Origin: an uncultured Flavobacteriales bacterium
GTDB taxonomy: Bacteria; Bacteroidota; Bacteroidia; Flavobacteriales_D; Crocinitomicaceae
DNA length: 64,000 nucleotides
Reading direction: 5' to 3'
Assembly: GCA_913054135.1 (NCBI GenBank)
Contig: CAJXJK010000011.1
Location: forward strand, 1 to 64,000
The notes under the pieces are model-generated. The model saw only the letters and a program-made list of their open reading frames with translations, ran no database searches and was not told the origin of the DNA. Position numbers and translations under genes: made by a program. Positions 26,167 to 34,759 of this stretch are shown piece by piece; position 1 is the first letter of the stretch; every line of letters starts with the position of its first letter.

Positions 26167-26598
26167 ATGAGAAAAGCTTTAATACCTACCCTAGTTGCCA
26201 TTACATTGATTTTTGGATCATGTGCTGGAGATGCGCCAATTGTAGATGAACATCCAACGTCAGACACATTGATGAATGACACTTTACAAGACACATTAGT
26301 AGATTCAAGTCTGTTCATGGATAGTGCAGGATATGTTAATGAGGAAGCTGAAACTGAGAATTTGATTGAGGCTATTTATGGTGAGCAATGGGATTTTTGT
26401 GATTGTGTAGTTAAAAATGACTCTATCAATACAGTAGTTGAAAAAGCTGATGATGATTCAGATTATGATGCCATTTTTGCAAGAATGGATACTATTGAAG
26501 CACATTGTAAAACAATGCTAACGACACCAAACACAACTCCTGAAGAGCGCGAAAAGCACAATCGTAAGGTGAGAAAGTGTTTGAGAAATGCTAAATAG
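26167..26598 (+). CDS. Lipoprotein, 143 aa, unknown function
   Basis: A 143-residue lipoprotein. The start ATG 26167 gives MRKALIPTLVAITLIFGSC with a lipobox at IFGSC (Cys19). An in-frame TTG at 26137 would add ten residues before the signal sequence and is less likely. After the cysteine is an acidic, Thr/Asp-rich linker. A small C-terminal helical domain with cysteines (DFCDCVVKN, EAHCKTM, VRKCLRNAK) follows. The last 11 bases overlap the following gene, so the two are translated together. The Cys pattern suggests disulfides, but the family is unknown. Confidence 0.7.
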   Translation: MRKALIPTLVAITLIFGSCAGDAPIVDEHPTSDTLMNDTLQDTLVDSSLFMDSAGYVNEEAETENLIEAIYGEQWDFCDCVVKNDSINTVVEKADDDSDYDAIFARMDTIEAHCKTMLTTPNTTPEEREKHNRKVRKCLRNAK

Positions 26599-27298
26599 GT
26601 ACTTATTACCCCTACTCTTTCTTGGTTTAATTGCTTGCACTGATGATTCAGATGAAGTGAATATAATTTCGCATGAAGTGAATCATGCTGAATCTAATCT
26701 TGAGTTCTTTTTAATGGATACCGTAAGTCGATCGAACTTCTATTCATTCGGCAAAGTAAAAACTCATCTAAAAAAAGATGGTAAAGATTTAATTTTCGCA
26801 ATGAATGGCGGGATGTTTAACCCTGATTATCAAGCCGTAGGTTTGTACATTGAAAACGGAAAAACGTTCTCTCCGCTTAATATTGATCATGACCAAGAAG
26901 GTAATTTCTTTCTCTTACCCAACGGTATTTACGGAATCTCAAATGACAATGAGCCTTTCGTAAAAAAAACTAGCAGTTTTGATGACAATTCAAATGTCAA
27001 ATTCGCTACACAGTCAGGACCAATGTTGGTTATTAACGGAAAAATTCATCCAAAATTCAAGAAAGATTCAGAAAATCTAAATATTAGAAACGGAGTTGGA
27101 ATTCTGCCTAACGGCAATTCTCTTTTTGCCATTTCAGACACTGAGATAAACTTCTATGACTTCGCTTTATTCTTTAAAGAGCAAGGCTGTGAAAATGCAC
27201 TCTTCTTAGATGGGTTTGTATCAAAAATGTATTTACCTGAAGAAGGCGAAGATGATTTAGGAGGAGAATTCGGAGTAATAATAGCCGAATACGAATAA
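26588..27298 (+). CDS. Phosphodiester glycosidase (NAGPA/DUF2233) lipoprotein
   Basis: A 236-residue protein of the NAGPA-like phosphodiester glycosidase family, related to the enzyme that uncovers the mannose-6-phosphate tag in animals. The signal is MLNRYLLPLLFLGLIAC with a lipobox at LIAC (Cys17), so it is probably a membrane-anchored lipoprotein. Family features are AMNGGMFN (glycine-rich strand), QSGPMLVINGKIHP, RNGVGI and ALFLDGFVSKMY. Substrate in bacteria is not settled for most members. It overlaps the preceding lipoprotein gene by 11 bases. Confidence 0.88.
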   Translation: MLNRYLLPLLFLGLIACTDDSDEVNIISHEVNHAESNLEFFLMDTVSRSNFYSFGKVKTHLKKDGKDLIFAMNGGMFNPDYQAVGLYIENGKTFSPLNIDHDQEGNFFLLPNGIYGISNDNEPFVKKTSSFDDNSNVKFATQSGPMLVINGKIHPKFKKDSENLNIRNGVGILPNGNSLFAISDTEINFYDFALFFKEQGCENALFLDGFVSKMYLPEEGEDDLGGEFGVIIAEYE

Positions 27299-27904
27299 CT
27301 ACTTAAAGCTTAAGGTGAGGCCTATACCTGGAGTATTTCGGGCCATCATTTTCGGATACCAGCTTAAGCTTAAGTCATCTGAAACGTCAAACGACACAAA
27401 GTGTCCGTCAACATAAGCTTCAAGAATTTGTAGTCCATAAATTCCGATTGTGGCAAACATTAATAAATCACGTCTTCGTGCTGTGTCATCAAAACCCAAG
27501 ACATCAACACCTGCTGAATCCGTATAACCATTAATAAGAGCCGTTTCTGAAGCAAAACCAATCATAGAGTCATGGTAATAAGTCGAATCACCATTTTCTC
27601 TTCTAAATAGAATCTCTTTTTTAAGCAATTGTGTCGACTGATAATTCTTGTAGTAGAAATATGAAGTAGCTCCTAGTCCTCCATAAATCAAAGGAACTTT
27701 CCACCAAGCACGATTCTTTTTGTCGAACTTTCTATATCCATACTCATTGTAAATTTGACCTCCTGCTGGAAAAAGTGAACAGAGTGCAGCCCGTTTGGGG
27801 AAGTGCTCATATGCTCCAGAAGTATCAACAGCAGTTGTATCCCCTGCATAGGTTTCAAGACCTATAAATGAAAGGAATATTAATATGAGAAATGATTTGG
27901 CCAT
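27299..27904 (-). CDS. DUF5683 domain-containing exported protein
   Basis: A 201-residue protein with a signal peptide (MAKSFLILIFLSFIGLETYAG) and DUF5683. The domain shows the helices KRAALCSLFPAGGQIYN and WWKVPLIYGGLGATSYFYY, then ARRRDLLMFATIGIYGLQILEAYVDGHF in parts. Genes of this family commonly follow parA and parB in Bacteroidota, as here (gap 37 bp). The Pro-Gly-rich hydrophobic phrases suggest membrane association. Function is unknown, and the link with chromosome partition is only positional. Confidence 0.88.
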   Translation of the reverse strand: MAKSFLILIFLSFIGLETYAGDTTAVDTSGAYEHFPKRAALCSLFPAGGQIYNEYGYRKFDKKNRAWWKVPLIYGGLGATSYFYYKNYQSTQLLKKEILFRRENGDSTYYHDSMIGFASETALINGYTDSAGVDVLGFDDTARRRDLLMFATIGIYGLQILEAYVDGHFVSFDVSDDLSLSWYPKMMARNTPGIGLTLSFK

Positions 27905-27941
27905 TTGTAATCAATTACGTCTGAAACCAGAATTAGTTGGA

Positions 27942-28847
27942 TTACTTTCCAATTTTCTCAATGATAGCATTGAGTTCGTCTTCTGAATCAAAATTGATAA
28001 CGAGTTTACCTTTTCCTTTATTGTTCGCCGAAAGTTGAACTTTAGCGTTTAACTTCTCAGAAAGCTTTGTCGCAAAGTTCATAGCCTGCTTATCAAAGTC
28101 ATATTTAGTAGAAGTCGAAGCTGTTGAACCAGCAGTGTCTCCGTTCTTAATTCCCTTGATTAGCGACTCTACCTCTCTCACAGACAATCCATCAGTGATG
28201 ATTCTTTTGAAAATATCAATTTGAACATCTTCGTCACCAGCCGAAACCAATGCTCTGGCATGTCCCATTGAAATTAATCCTTCTCTGATTCCAACCTGAA
28301 TTGGAGCTGGAAGTTTGAGTAATCTTAAAAAGTTGGTAATGTTTGATCTGCTCTTACCAAGTTTTTGGCTCAGTTTTTCTTGAGTCAAATCACATTCATC
28401 AATTAATCTTTGATATGACAAACCAACTTCAATAGCATTTAGATCTTCTCTTTGAATGTTCTCAACCAAGGCCATTTCAAGCATTGTTTGATCATTCGCT
28501 ATTCTGATATAGCAAGGAACATCTTTTAAACCAGCTAATTGAGAAGCTCTAAATCTTCTCTCACCTGAAATCAATTGGTATTTATCTCTTCCTAACTTTC
28601 TAACGGTTAGTGGTTGGATGATACCATGAACCTTAATTGATTCTTTAAGCTCTTCTAAAGCCTCTTCTTCAAATGTTGATCTTGGATTCCATGGGTTTGC
28701 CTCAATACGCTCAATAGCGATTGTCGCGATTGATCCCGCACTCATAGTTTCAATACCAATATTCTTTGTTGTTGGTGTTTCAGTATTCGCATTCTCTAAC
28801 AATGCACTTAATCCTTTTCCTAATGCCCTTTTCTTCGTCATTGCCAA
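27942..28847 (-). CDS. parB: ParB/RepB/Spo0J family partition protein
   Basis: The DNA-binding partner of ParA in chromosome segregation. The 301 residues contain the ParB N-terminal domain (about 40-130) with the CTP-binding box GERRFRA. The central helix-turn-helix DNA-binding domain begins with LTQEKLSQKLGKSRSNI, and a C-terminal dimerisation domain ends the protein. It abuts parA: the parB ATG at 28847 directly follows the parA stop. I did not find a parS palindrome in the window. Confidence 0.96.
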   Translation of the reverse strand: MAMTKKRALGKGLSALLENANTETPTTKNIGIETMSAGSIATIAIERIEANPWNPRSTFEEEALEELKESIKVHGIIQPLTVRKLGRDKYQLISGERRFRASQLAGLKDVPCYIRIANDQTMLEMALVENIQREDLNAIEVGLSYQRLIDECDLTQEKLSQKLGKSRSNITNFLRLLKLPAPIQVGIREGLISMGHARALVSAGDEDVQIDIFKRIITDGLSVREVESLIKGIKNGDTAGSTASTSTKYDFDKQAMNFATKLSEKLNAKVQLSANNKGKGKLVINFDSEDELNAIIEKIGK

Positions 28848-29648
28848 TTATATCAATTGTTTGTCTTTGTTTTTCATTTTGGTCAAATCGTTCTTTTGAA
28901 GAATCTCTCTTGCAAAATTCAGATAGTTAATTGACCCTTTGCATGTAGCATCATGCATGATGATAGTTTCTCCAAAACTTGGAGCTTCACCTAATCTCGT
29001 ATTTCTGTGGATGATGGTATTGAACACTAAATCTAAAAAGTGAGTTTTCACTTCATCCACCACTTGATTTGCCAGTCTCAAACGCGTATCATACATGGTA
29101 AGAACAATACCTTCCATGTCTAATTCAGTGTTTAATCTGCTTTGAACAATCTTGATTGTATTCAATAATTTCCCTAATCCTTCTAAGGCGAAGTATTCGC
29201 ATTGAACCGGAACCAATACAGAGTCAGCTGCGGTTAATGAGTTAACGGTAATTAATCCTAATGAAGGAGAGCAATCAATAATGATAAAGTCATAATCATC
29301 TTTAATCTTATCAAGAGCCATTTTCAACTTGTGCTCTCTATTAGATTCATTGATTAATTCAAGCTCTGCACCAACTAAATCAATGTGAGCAGGAATGATA
29401 TCCAAATTTGGATTTTCAGTTTTAATGATGACTTCGTTCGGGTGAACTTCATTGATTAAACAATCATAAATGTTACCCTCTACTTTTCGAATGTCTACAC
29501 CTACTCCTGAAGAAGCATTGGCTTGTGGGTCGGCATCAACTATCAAAGTCTTATACTCTAACACCCCAAAACTAGCCCCAAGATTGATGGCAGTTGTAGT
29601 TTTTCCTACTCCTCCTTTTTGATTAGCTATTGCTATAATTTTACCCAT
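28848..29648 (-). CDS. parA: ParA-type chromosome-partitioning ATPase
   Basis: A 266-residue deviant-Walker ATPase that positions the origin region by a gradient on the nucleoid. The deviant Walker A KGGVGKTT is at residues 11-18 and IIDCSPSLG carries the Walker B aspartate. It forms an operon with parB and the DUF5683 gene. An A/T-rich 169-bp region upstream separates it from the glycosyltransferase gene and should contain the promoter. Confidence 0.97.
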   Translation of the reverse strand: MGKIIAIANQKGGVGKTTTAINLGASFGVLEYKTLIVDADPQANASSGVGVDIRKVEGNIYDCLINEVHPNEVIIKTENPNLDIIPAHIDLVGAELELINESNREHKLKMALDKIKDDYDFIIIDCSPSLGLITVNSLTAADSVLVPVQCEYFALEGLGKLLNTIKIVQSRLNTELDMEGIVLTMYDTRLRLANQVVDEVKTHFLDLVFNTIIHRNTRLGEAPSFGETIIMHDATCKGSINYLNFAREILQKNDLTKMKNKDKQLI

Positions 29649-29817
29649 TAATTTCCTTTCATTAAACGAAAGGTAAAGATACGAAAAACGTCCCTTTATT
29701 TGAGAATTGTTGATAACTTCAACTCTTAGCCCGAAACAGCTTGAACACTAAAGGTTTGAGCTAAGTTGAATGCTCTTTTAGGGCTGTTAAAAAGATGTGA
29801 ACAACCTTGATTTTTGA

Positions 29818-30513
29818 CTACAAATATTTGAAAATTGTCCAAATGATTTTATATCCAGCTCCTATTGTCCCCTTTACAGTTCCTGATACTTTTGAAGAAC
29901 CGATTCGCTTTTTGTAATTGACTGCAACTTCTTTATAAGTCAATTTCTTTTTAGCTGCCTTTATCTGCATTTCAATGGTCCAGCCATAGGTTTTATCTAC
30001 CATACCAAGAGACATGAGTTTATCATATTTTATGGCTCTAAACGGACCCAAATCTGAATAGCGAACTCTATGAAACAGTCGCATCATTCTAGTGGCCAAC
30101 CAATTCCCAAATCTTTGCGGAACAGTCATTGATCCTTTCTCTTTATTGCCTAAGGCTCTTGAACCAATCACCATATCAATATCGTCTTCAATAATGGGTG
30201 CTACAACTAATCTCATCTCCTCAGGGTAGTCAGAATAATCACCATCAATAAAGCAAATAATGTCTGGCTTTACATCCATTTTAGAAGCGTAATCCATCCC
30301 TTTTAAACAAGCGTAACCATATCCTTTCTGTGGTTCATCTAATACAATAGCGCCTGCTGCCTGAGCAACTTCTTTTGTTTTGTCAGTAGAGCCATTATTA
30401 CAAACTAAAATATCAGAGACCAAATCTTTCGGAATCTCATCAACTACCTTTCCGATTGAACCTTCTTCGTTCACGGCAGGAATAATTACAACTATTTTTG
30501 GTTTATCAGACAT
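29818..30513 (-). CDS. Family 2 glycosyltransferase (DPM1-like)
   Basis: A 231-residue GT-A glycosyltransferase resembling dolichol-phosphate or polyprenyl-phosphate sugar synthases. The N-terminal strand is VVIIPAVNEEGSIGKVV, the donor-binding region is CNNGSTDKT, and the metal site is FIDGDYSDYPEEM. Conserved phrases GSRALGN and TYGWTIEMQIKAAK follow. No transmembrane helix is visible, so it is the soluble subtype. I use ATG 30513: an upstream in-frame TTG (30528) would add only five residues. The lipid acceptor is an inference. Confidence 0.85.
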   Translation of the reverse strand: MSDKPKIVVIIPAVNEEGSIGKVVDEIPKDLVSDILVCNNGSTDKTKEVAQAAGAIVLDEPQKGYGYACLKGMDYASKMDVKPDIICFIDGDYSDYPEEMRLVVAPIIEDDIDMVIGSRALGNKEKGSMTVPQRFGNWLATRMMRLFHRVRYSDLGPFRAIKYDKLMSLGMVDKTYGWTIEMQIKAAKKKLTYKEVAVNYKKRIGSSKVSGTVKGTIGAGYKIIWTIFKYL

Positions 30514-30579
30514 TTGAATTGAGCGCAAAGATGCGCATTAAGTCATTAGGTCGAAGAAATAAAATGAATCTTACAGAAA

Positions 30580-31176
30580 CTATGCTTTATACTTTCTAAT
30601 AAATACTGAAATCATCTTTTCAAACTGCTCGAAATGTTCTGGTTTTAATAATGCTCCTCTGAAAACGTAAACGAAAAACTTGTCTTTATTCGCGCATTCT
30701 CCAAAGTAATTGTCTCTATTTTCAATTAGATCATTTTGAAATTGAGAATTGAAAAATTGAAGAATATTTTCGTCTTCTGATCTCAACATATAATTCTCAT
30801 CAAACTGAGGATTATTCAAATCAACATATTTCACTCCCATTTTCTTCCCGAGCTTTCCTGCCCTTGTCTTTTTAAATAAGTTGAAGTTCGCGAGGTCTAC
30901 ATCATGTACAATTCGGAATGTAGTATGAATTTGACGGTTTTTACCAGAGGCCTCTAATTGCTCAAAAATTTGGATTTTCAGTCCTTCTATTGTTCCTGAC
31001 ATATGATTCAGTCGAACATGAAGTTCTTTCGTTTCAAAATGTGAAAGTTGATTTTTCTCAGCAAAATCAACATACAGGGCAACTTTTGCTGCATGCATTC
31101 CTTTTGTCTTTTGAATCAATCGATATATAAAATACCCTACTCCTACTAATGCCAATAAAGGGACCAAACTTTCCAT
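30580..31176 (-). CDS. Membrane-anchored protein, possibly DUF3137-like
   Basis: A 198-residue protein with a single N-terminal transmembrane helix (MESLVPLLALVGVGYFIYRLI), then about 170 cytoplasmic residues of mixed alpha/beta structure. The phrase FDENYMLRSEDENILQFFNSQFQ recalls DUF3137 proteins, where FDxxF.V.S.D leads into a helix. The resemblance is weak. The C-terminal FVYVFRGALLKPEHFEQFEKMI fits the same impression. It stands alone, 66 bp from the previous gene on its strand. Confidence 0.6.
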   Translation of the reverse strand: MESLVPLLALVGVGYFIYRLIQKTKGMHAAKVALYVDFAEKNQLSHFETKELHVRLNHMSGTIEGLKIQIFEQLEASGKNRQIHTTFRIVHDVDLANFNLFKKTRAGKLGKKMGVKYVDLNNPQFDENYMLRSEDENILQFFNSQFQNDLIENRDNYFGECANKDKFFVYVFRGALLKPEHFEQFEKMISVFIRKYKA

Positions 31177-31247
31177 TGGGCTAAAGATAAAGAATTGTAA
31201 TCATCAAATAAATTAGAGGTAAATTCGTTTTAAATGAAACGAAACTC

Positions 31248-32054
31248 ATGCGGTTAGTATTCTTCTTTTTCTTCACTTTTTCTTTGATTGCAAATGCGCA
31301 AAAAACTAAGAAAAATTGTGCTGAACTCTATGAAAACAAAGACTTGAAAGAAGCATTTGAATGCTACTCATTTCTAGCCGACTCTTTAAACGACTATTAT
31401 CAATGTGCTAAAATTGCAGGTGAATTGGGAGATTCAAAATCAAAAAAGACTTGGGCTAAAAACATGCTTAAGATTTTTAGTGAATACCCTTCAACCTATT
31501 ATCTTCTTGCTCAATTAGAGGACATTAGTTCTAAAGACTATGATAAGCAATTAAATAAAGGACTAAAAAAGTATCCAAAAGACACCTTGTTAATGGATGC
31601 TCAGCTTACTTATCACTTTGTAAACAAGCATCACAAACAGGCATTAGAAAGTGTGGATAAAATGCTAAAAATTGAACCAAGAAATGCTGACTATCATGCG
31701 ACCAAAGGCTTTGTATTGGATGGATTAGGAAGGGATGATGAAGCGATTAAGTCCTTTGAGAAATGTGTTTCGATAGATTTGAAGCATTTTGAAAGTAATT
31801 ACTTCTTAGGTCTGGCCTATTATGAATCTGCACTGGAAAAAGTCACAGAATCAAATGAAGTAAGCGATTCTCTTTCGTACAACTCTCTCACAAAGGAGAG
31901 CCTCAAATATTTTGAATTGGCTTACCCTCACCTTGAAGAGATATATGCGGCCTCAGATGAAAACAAAGACATCACTAAATTTTTGCTAAAGTGTTATCTG
32001 AGATTAGGAAAGATGGAAGAATATCGTCTTTTGCTAGATGACCAGGGGAAATAA
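31248..32054 (+). CDS. Exported TPR-repeat protein
   Basis: A 268-residue protein with a signal peptide (MRLVFFFFFTFSLIANA). Tetratricopeptide repeats span about residues 25-215. One clear unit is ALESVDKMLKIEPRNADYHATKGFVLDGLGRDDEAIKSFEKCVSIDLKHFESNYFLGLAYYESAL (in parts, near 130-195). TPR proteins scaffold other proteins, so a periplasmic protein-protein interaction role is likely. No cell-wall or sorting domain is present. Confidence 0.8.
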   Translation: MRLVFFFFFTFSLIANAQKTKKNCAELYENKDLKEAFECYSFLADSLNDYYQCAKIAGELGDSKSKKTWAKNMLKIFSEYPSTYYLLAQLEDISSKDYDKQLNKGLKKYPKDTLLMDAQLTYHFVNKHHKQALESVDKMLKIEPRNADYHATKGFVLDGLGRDDEAIKSFEKCVSIDLKHFESNYFLGLAYYESALEKVTESNEVSDSLSYNSLTKESLKYFELAYPHLEEIYAASDENKDITKFLLKCYLRLGKMEEYRLLLDDQGK

Positions 32055-32096
32055 AATTTATTCTTCGGATATTCGTCTCAAGCAAAAAGTGTTCAA

Positions 32097-32933
32097 ATGA
32101 ATGATCCACAAACAATCGTATTTACTGGCGCAACAACAGGTTTAGGAAAAGTTGCTGCTTTAAAAGCTCTGAGCGAAGGGCATCATCTCCTTATCCTCTC
32201 GAGAAATTCAGAGAAATCATCTGAACTAATCAATGATTTTAAAAAAGAATACCCTGCAAAAGAGGCAAATGCAGTATTCATTGATTGCGATTTAACTTCA
32301 TTTAAAAGTATTAAAACGGCAATAGAAGAGATTAAAACTAAAGTTTCTCAAATTGATATGCTTGTCAATAATGCTGGTATGTGGAACACTGATTTCAATG
32401 AAACAGAAGATGGATTTGAAGAGACTTTTCAGGTGAACTTACTTGCTCCGGTCTATTTATTAGAGGGCTTGATGCCTTTGCTTAAATCATCTGACAAGGC
32501 CAAGTATATTGTAACTTCTTCAGGACTTCATCAAGGATCTATCAATTTTGAAGACATTGAATACAGAGCTAATTGGAGTGGGTTTAATGCTTACAGACAA
32601 TCTAAACTTGGTGTTATACTGATGTGCAGATTATTTGCAAAATCTCATCCAGAAATCACGTTTTGTGCGCAACATCCAGGAGTTGTGAGAACTAATTTAG
32701 GGCATAAGTTTGGTTGGCTTTCTCGTGCGATATTTTATTTGATTGGTAAATCGGCTAAAAAAGGTGCACGAACATTGATTCATCTTATTGAAAGTCCGAA
32801 ATCAGAGCTGGTTTCGGGAGAATATTATGCTAAATCAAAAGTGACGCCGATTACTAAAGAGTCGAATGACATGCAGATGGCCGTAAAACTAAAGAAAGTG
32901 ATTGACGACAACTTAGGGAAGCTTACTTATTAA
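32097..32933 (+). CDS. Short-chain dehydrogenase/reductase
   Basis: A 278-residue classical SDR. The dinucleotide-binding loop is TGATTGLGK (near 8-16), the NNAG motif is VNNAGMWN, and the catalytic Ser and Tyr-x-x-x-Lys are in TSSG and AYRQSKLG. It resembles retinol dehydrogenase-type SDRs that use NADP(H). The substrate is unknown. It converges on the FeS protein gene, with an 11-bp overlap of the two 3' ends. It follows the TPR gene by 42 bp. Confidence 0.88.
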   Translation: MNDPQTIVFTGATTGLGKVAALKALSEGHHLLILSRNSEKSSELINDFKKEYPAKEANAVFIDCDLTSFKSIKTAIEEIKTKVSQIDMLVNNAGMWNTDFNETEDGFEETFQVNLLAPVYLLEGLMPLLKSSDKAKYIVTSSGLHQGSINFEDIEYRANWSGFNAYRQSKLGVILMCRLFAKSHPEITFCAQHPGVVRTNLGHKFGWLSRAIFYLIGKSAKKGARTLIHLIESPKSELVSGEYYAKSKVTPITKESNDMQMAVKLKKVIDDNLGKLTY

Positions 32934-34758
32934 GTTCAAAACCGTCATTACCGAGAACGATTGGTCCTTCATTTCCGAACCTATTCTCTTCAGGTCCGTT
33001 TTCTAACTTTAAAACACCTCTTGGGCATACAGCCGAACAAACACCACAACCTACACATGAAGACCTCACAATGTTTTGGCCTTTTTGCGCATACGCTCTA
33101 ACATCAATTCCTTGTTCACAGTAAGTTGAACAGTTCCCACAAGAAATACATTGACCACCATTTGTTGTGATTCTAAATCTTGATTTGAATCGTTGAACGA
33201 TTCCCATATAAGCGGCCAATGGGCATCCGAAACGGCACCAAGTCCTGTTTCCGAAAATTGGGTAAAATCCTGTTCCAATCACTCCCGAGAATATTGAACC
33301 AATTAAGAATCCATAAACTACTGAGATGTAATAAGTGTCGATCCCAAATAGGCTTCCAGAGCCAGTAAAGAAAGTATACAGGACGAGACCGGTCATGATG
33401 ACGGCAAAGACCAAGACACTGTAAATAAGGTATCTTTCTAATTTCCAAGCCCACATCTTTTTGTTAGACAATTGACGATAAGGATCACCTAAAGTTTCTG
33501 CTAATCCTCCGCAACCACAAACCCATGAACAATACCAACGTTTACCGAAAAAGTAAACCATTATTGGAACAATGATCAATGTTAAAATGATTCCCCAAAC
33601 TAACATGAAGATTCCTAAAGTTCCGTTATCAATTAAGCTTTCAATGTTATAAGTAAAGAAGAAGTCATAATCTAAAGGCCAAGCATTTTTGAAATCGTAG
33701 TAAGGCATATTGAACCTCACCAATAACTCAGGAATGATAAATGCAAATGCTATTTGGAAAAACAGTACAACCGTGGTTCTGAAAATCTGATATCTGTTGT
33801 GACGATACTTGATATACATTCTGATTGCCATAACTGACATGGCAACACAGTAAATGAATCCATATAAAAACCACTGACTTGCAGGATTCCCACTCAAGCC
33901 CTCACTTACCGGATCTACCAACAACACTGCGTTTGCAATGTATTGCGGGAAGAAATAAAGCGCTACATAAAAACCAACGAGGAACAATAATACTATCCAA
34001 GCGACCCAACCTCGGTTAGTTGCGCTCTCATGATAAATACCATCATTCTTGATTCCGGCCTCACCAAGTATTTTATAATTCGTTCCGTTATAAATTACTG
34101 AACCAATAATTATTAAGCCGAAGGTTAAGAAGAACCAAAGCCAAGTTGAAGTCTTCGCTCCGCTTTCAACCATTGCCTTATTAATATCCAACAGAGACCA
34201 CTTCTCTTTTGAAATATGGTATTGGGTGCCCACACTACCATTCAATTCATCAACCTTTGATTGAAGTGTGCTCTCAAATTCTGCAACATCAGCAAAGTCT
34301 CTTTGATCTGTATACATCCATGATGTATTGTCAACCAACATTTTTACCTTGTTTTCATTATCTCCTAAAGCCCCACGAATAACTTCTTCTGAATAAACAA
34401 TCCCTGATTCTTGATTTGCTCCTGAAACCACAGACTGAACATCATCAGATGAAAGTCCTTCGGTAGCGGCTAATGCATCAGAAACATTGTGATTGTGTCT
34501 ATCAATGATTTGTGGTAAGGCGGCATTAAAAGTCACAATGTTAGTTGTAGGAGCAGAATTTGTAGCCTCATACTGTTGCACAGCATCTATAAAGCCAGAA
34601 GCAATTGAATCTCCTTTATCAAAAACATCAGGAGTACTATCAAAGTGAGAACGAATTTTATCGCCATCAAATTTATATTCTCCCATGAAGATATTGCCAA
34701 TGAACAGGACAATTCCTAACATGAATACAACAAAGCCTATTTTCTTTAAGTTCTTCAT
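32923..34758 (-). CDS. Membrane 4Fe-4S ferredoxin-type protein (NapH/CcoG-like)
   Basis: A 611-residue membrane electron-transfer protein. An N-terminal hydrophobic anchor is followed by an extracytoplasmic segment of about 170 residues (30-200). Around six transmembrane helices follow. Cysteines C410, C414 and C416 (CSWVCGC) and C508, C512 (CRFGCP) are the motifs of NapH/CcoG/NosR relatives. Two ferredoxin motifs lie at C537-C547 and C568-C578, each CxxCxxCxxxC. It is the second gene after the FAD oxidoreductase, 1 bp downstream, so the pair probably forms one redox module moving electrons from NAD(P)H into the membrane. The acceptor is unknown. Confidence 0.85.
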   Translation of the reverse strand: MKNLKKIGFVVFMLGIVLFIGNIFMGEYKFDGDKIRSHFDSTPDVFDKGDSIASGFIDAVQQYEATNSAPTTNIVTFNAALPQIIDRHNHNVSDALAATEGLSSDDVQSVVSGANQESGIVYSEEVIRGALGDNENKVKMLVDNTSWMYTDQRDFADVAEFESTLQSKVDELNGSVGTQYHISKEKWSLLDINKAMVESGAKTSTWLWFFLTFGLIIIGSVIYNGTNYKILGEAGIKNDGIYHESATNRGWVAWIVLLFLVGFYVALYFFPQYIANAVLLVDPVSEGLSGNPASQWFLYGFIYCVAMSVMAIRMYIKYRHNRYQIFRTTVVLFFQIAFAFIIPELLVRFNMPYYDFKNAWPLDYDFFFTYNIESLIDNGTLGIFMLVWGIILTLIIVPIMVYFFGKRWYCSWVCGCGGLAETLGDPYRQLSNKKMWAWKLERYLIYSVLVFAVIMTGLVLYTFFTGSGSLFGIDTYYISVVYGFLIGSIFSGVIGTGFYPIFGNRTWCRFGCPLAAYMGIVQRFKSRFRITTNGGQCISCGNCSTYCEQGIDVRAYAQKGQNIVRSSCVGCGVCSAVCPRGVLKLENGPEENRFGNEGPIVLGNDGFELNK

Positions 34759-34759
34759 A

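Noticed and set aside
29649-29817. Possible parS site upstream of parA
   Set aside because: I could not find a 14-16 bp palindrome like those of known parS sites in this gap.
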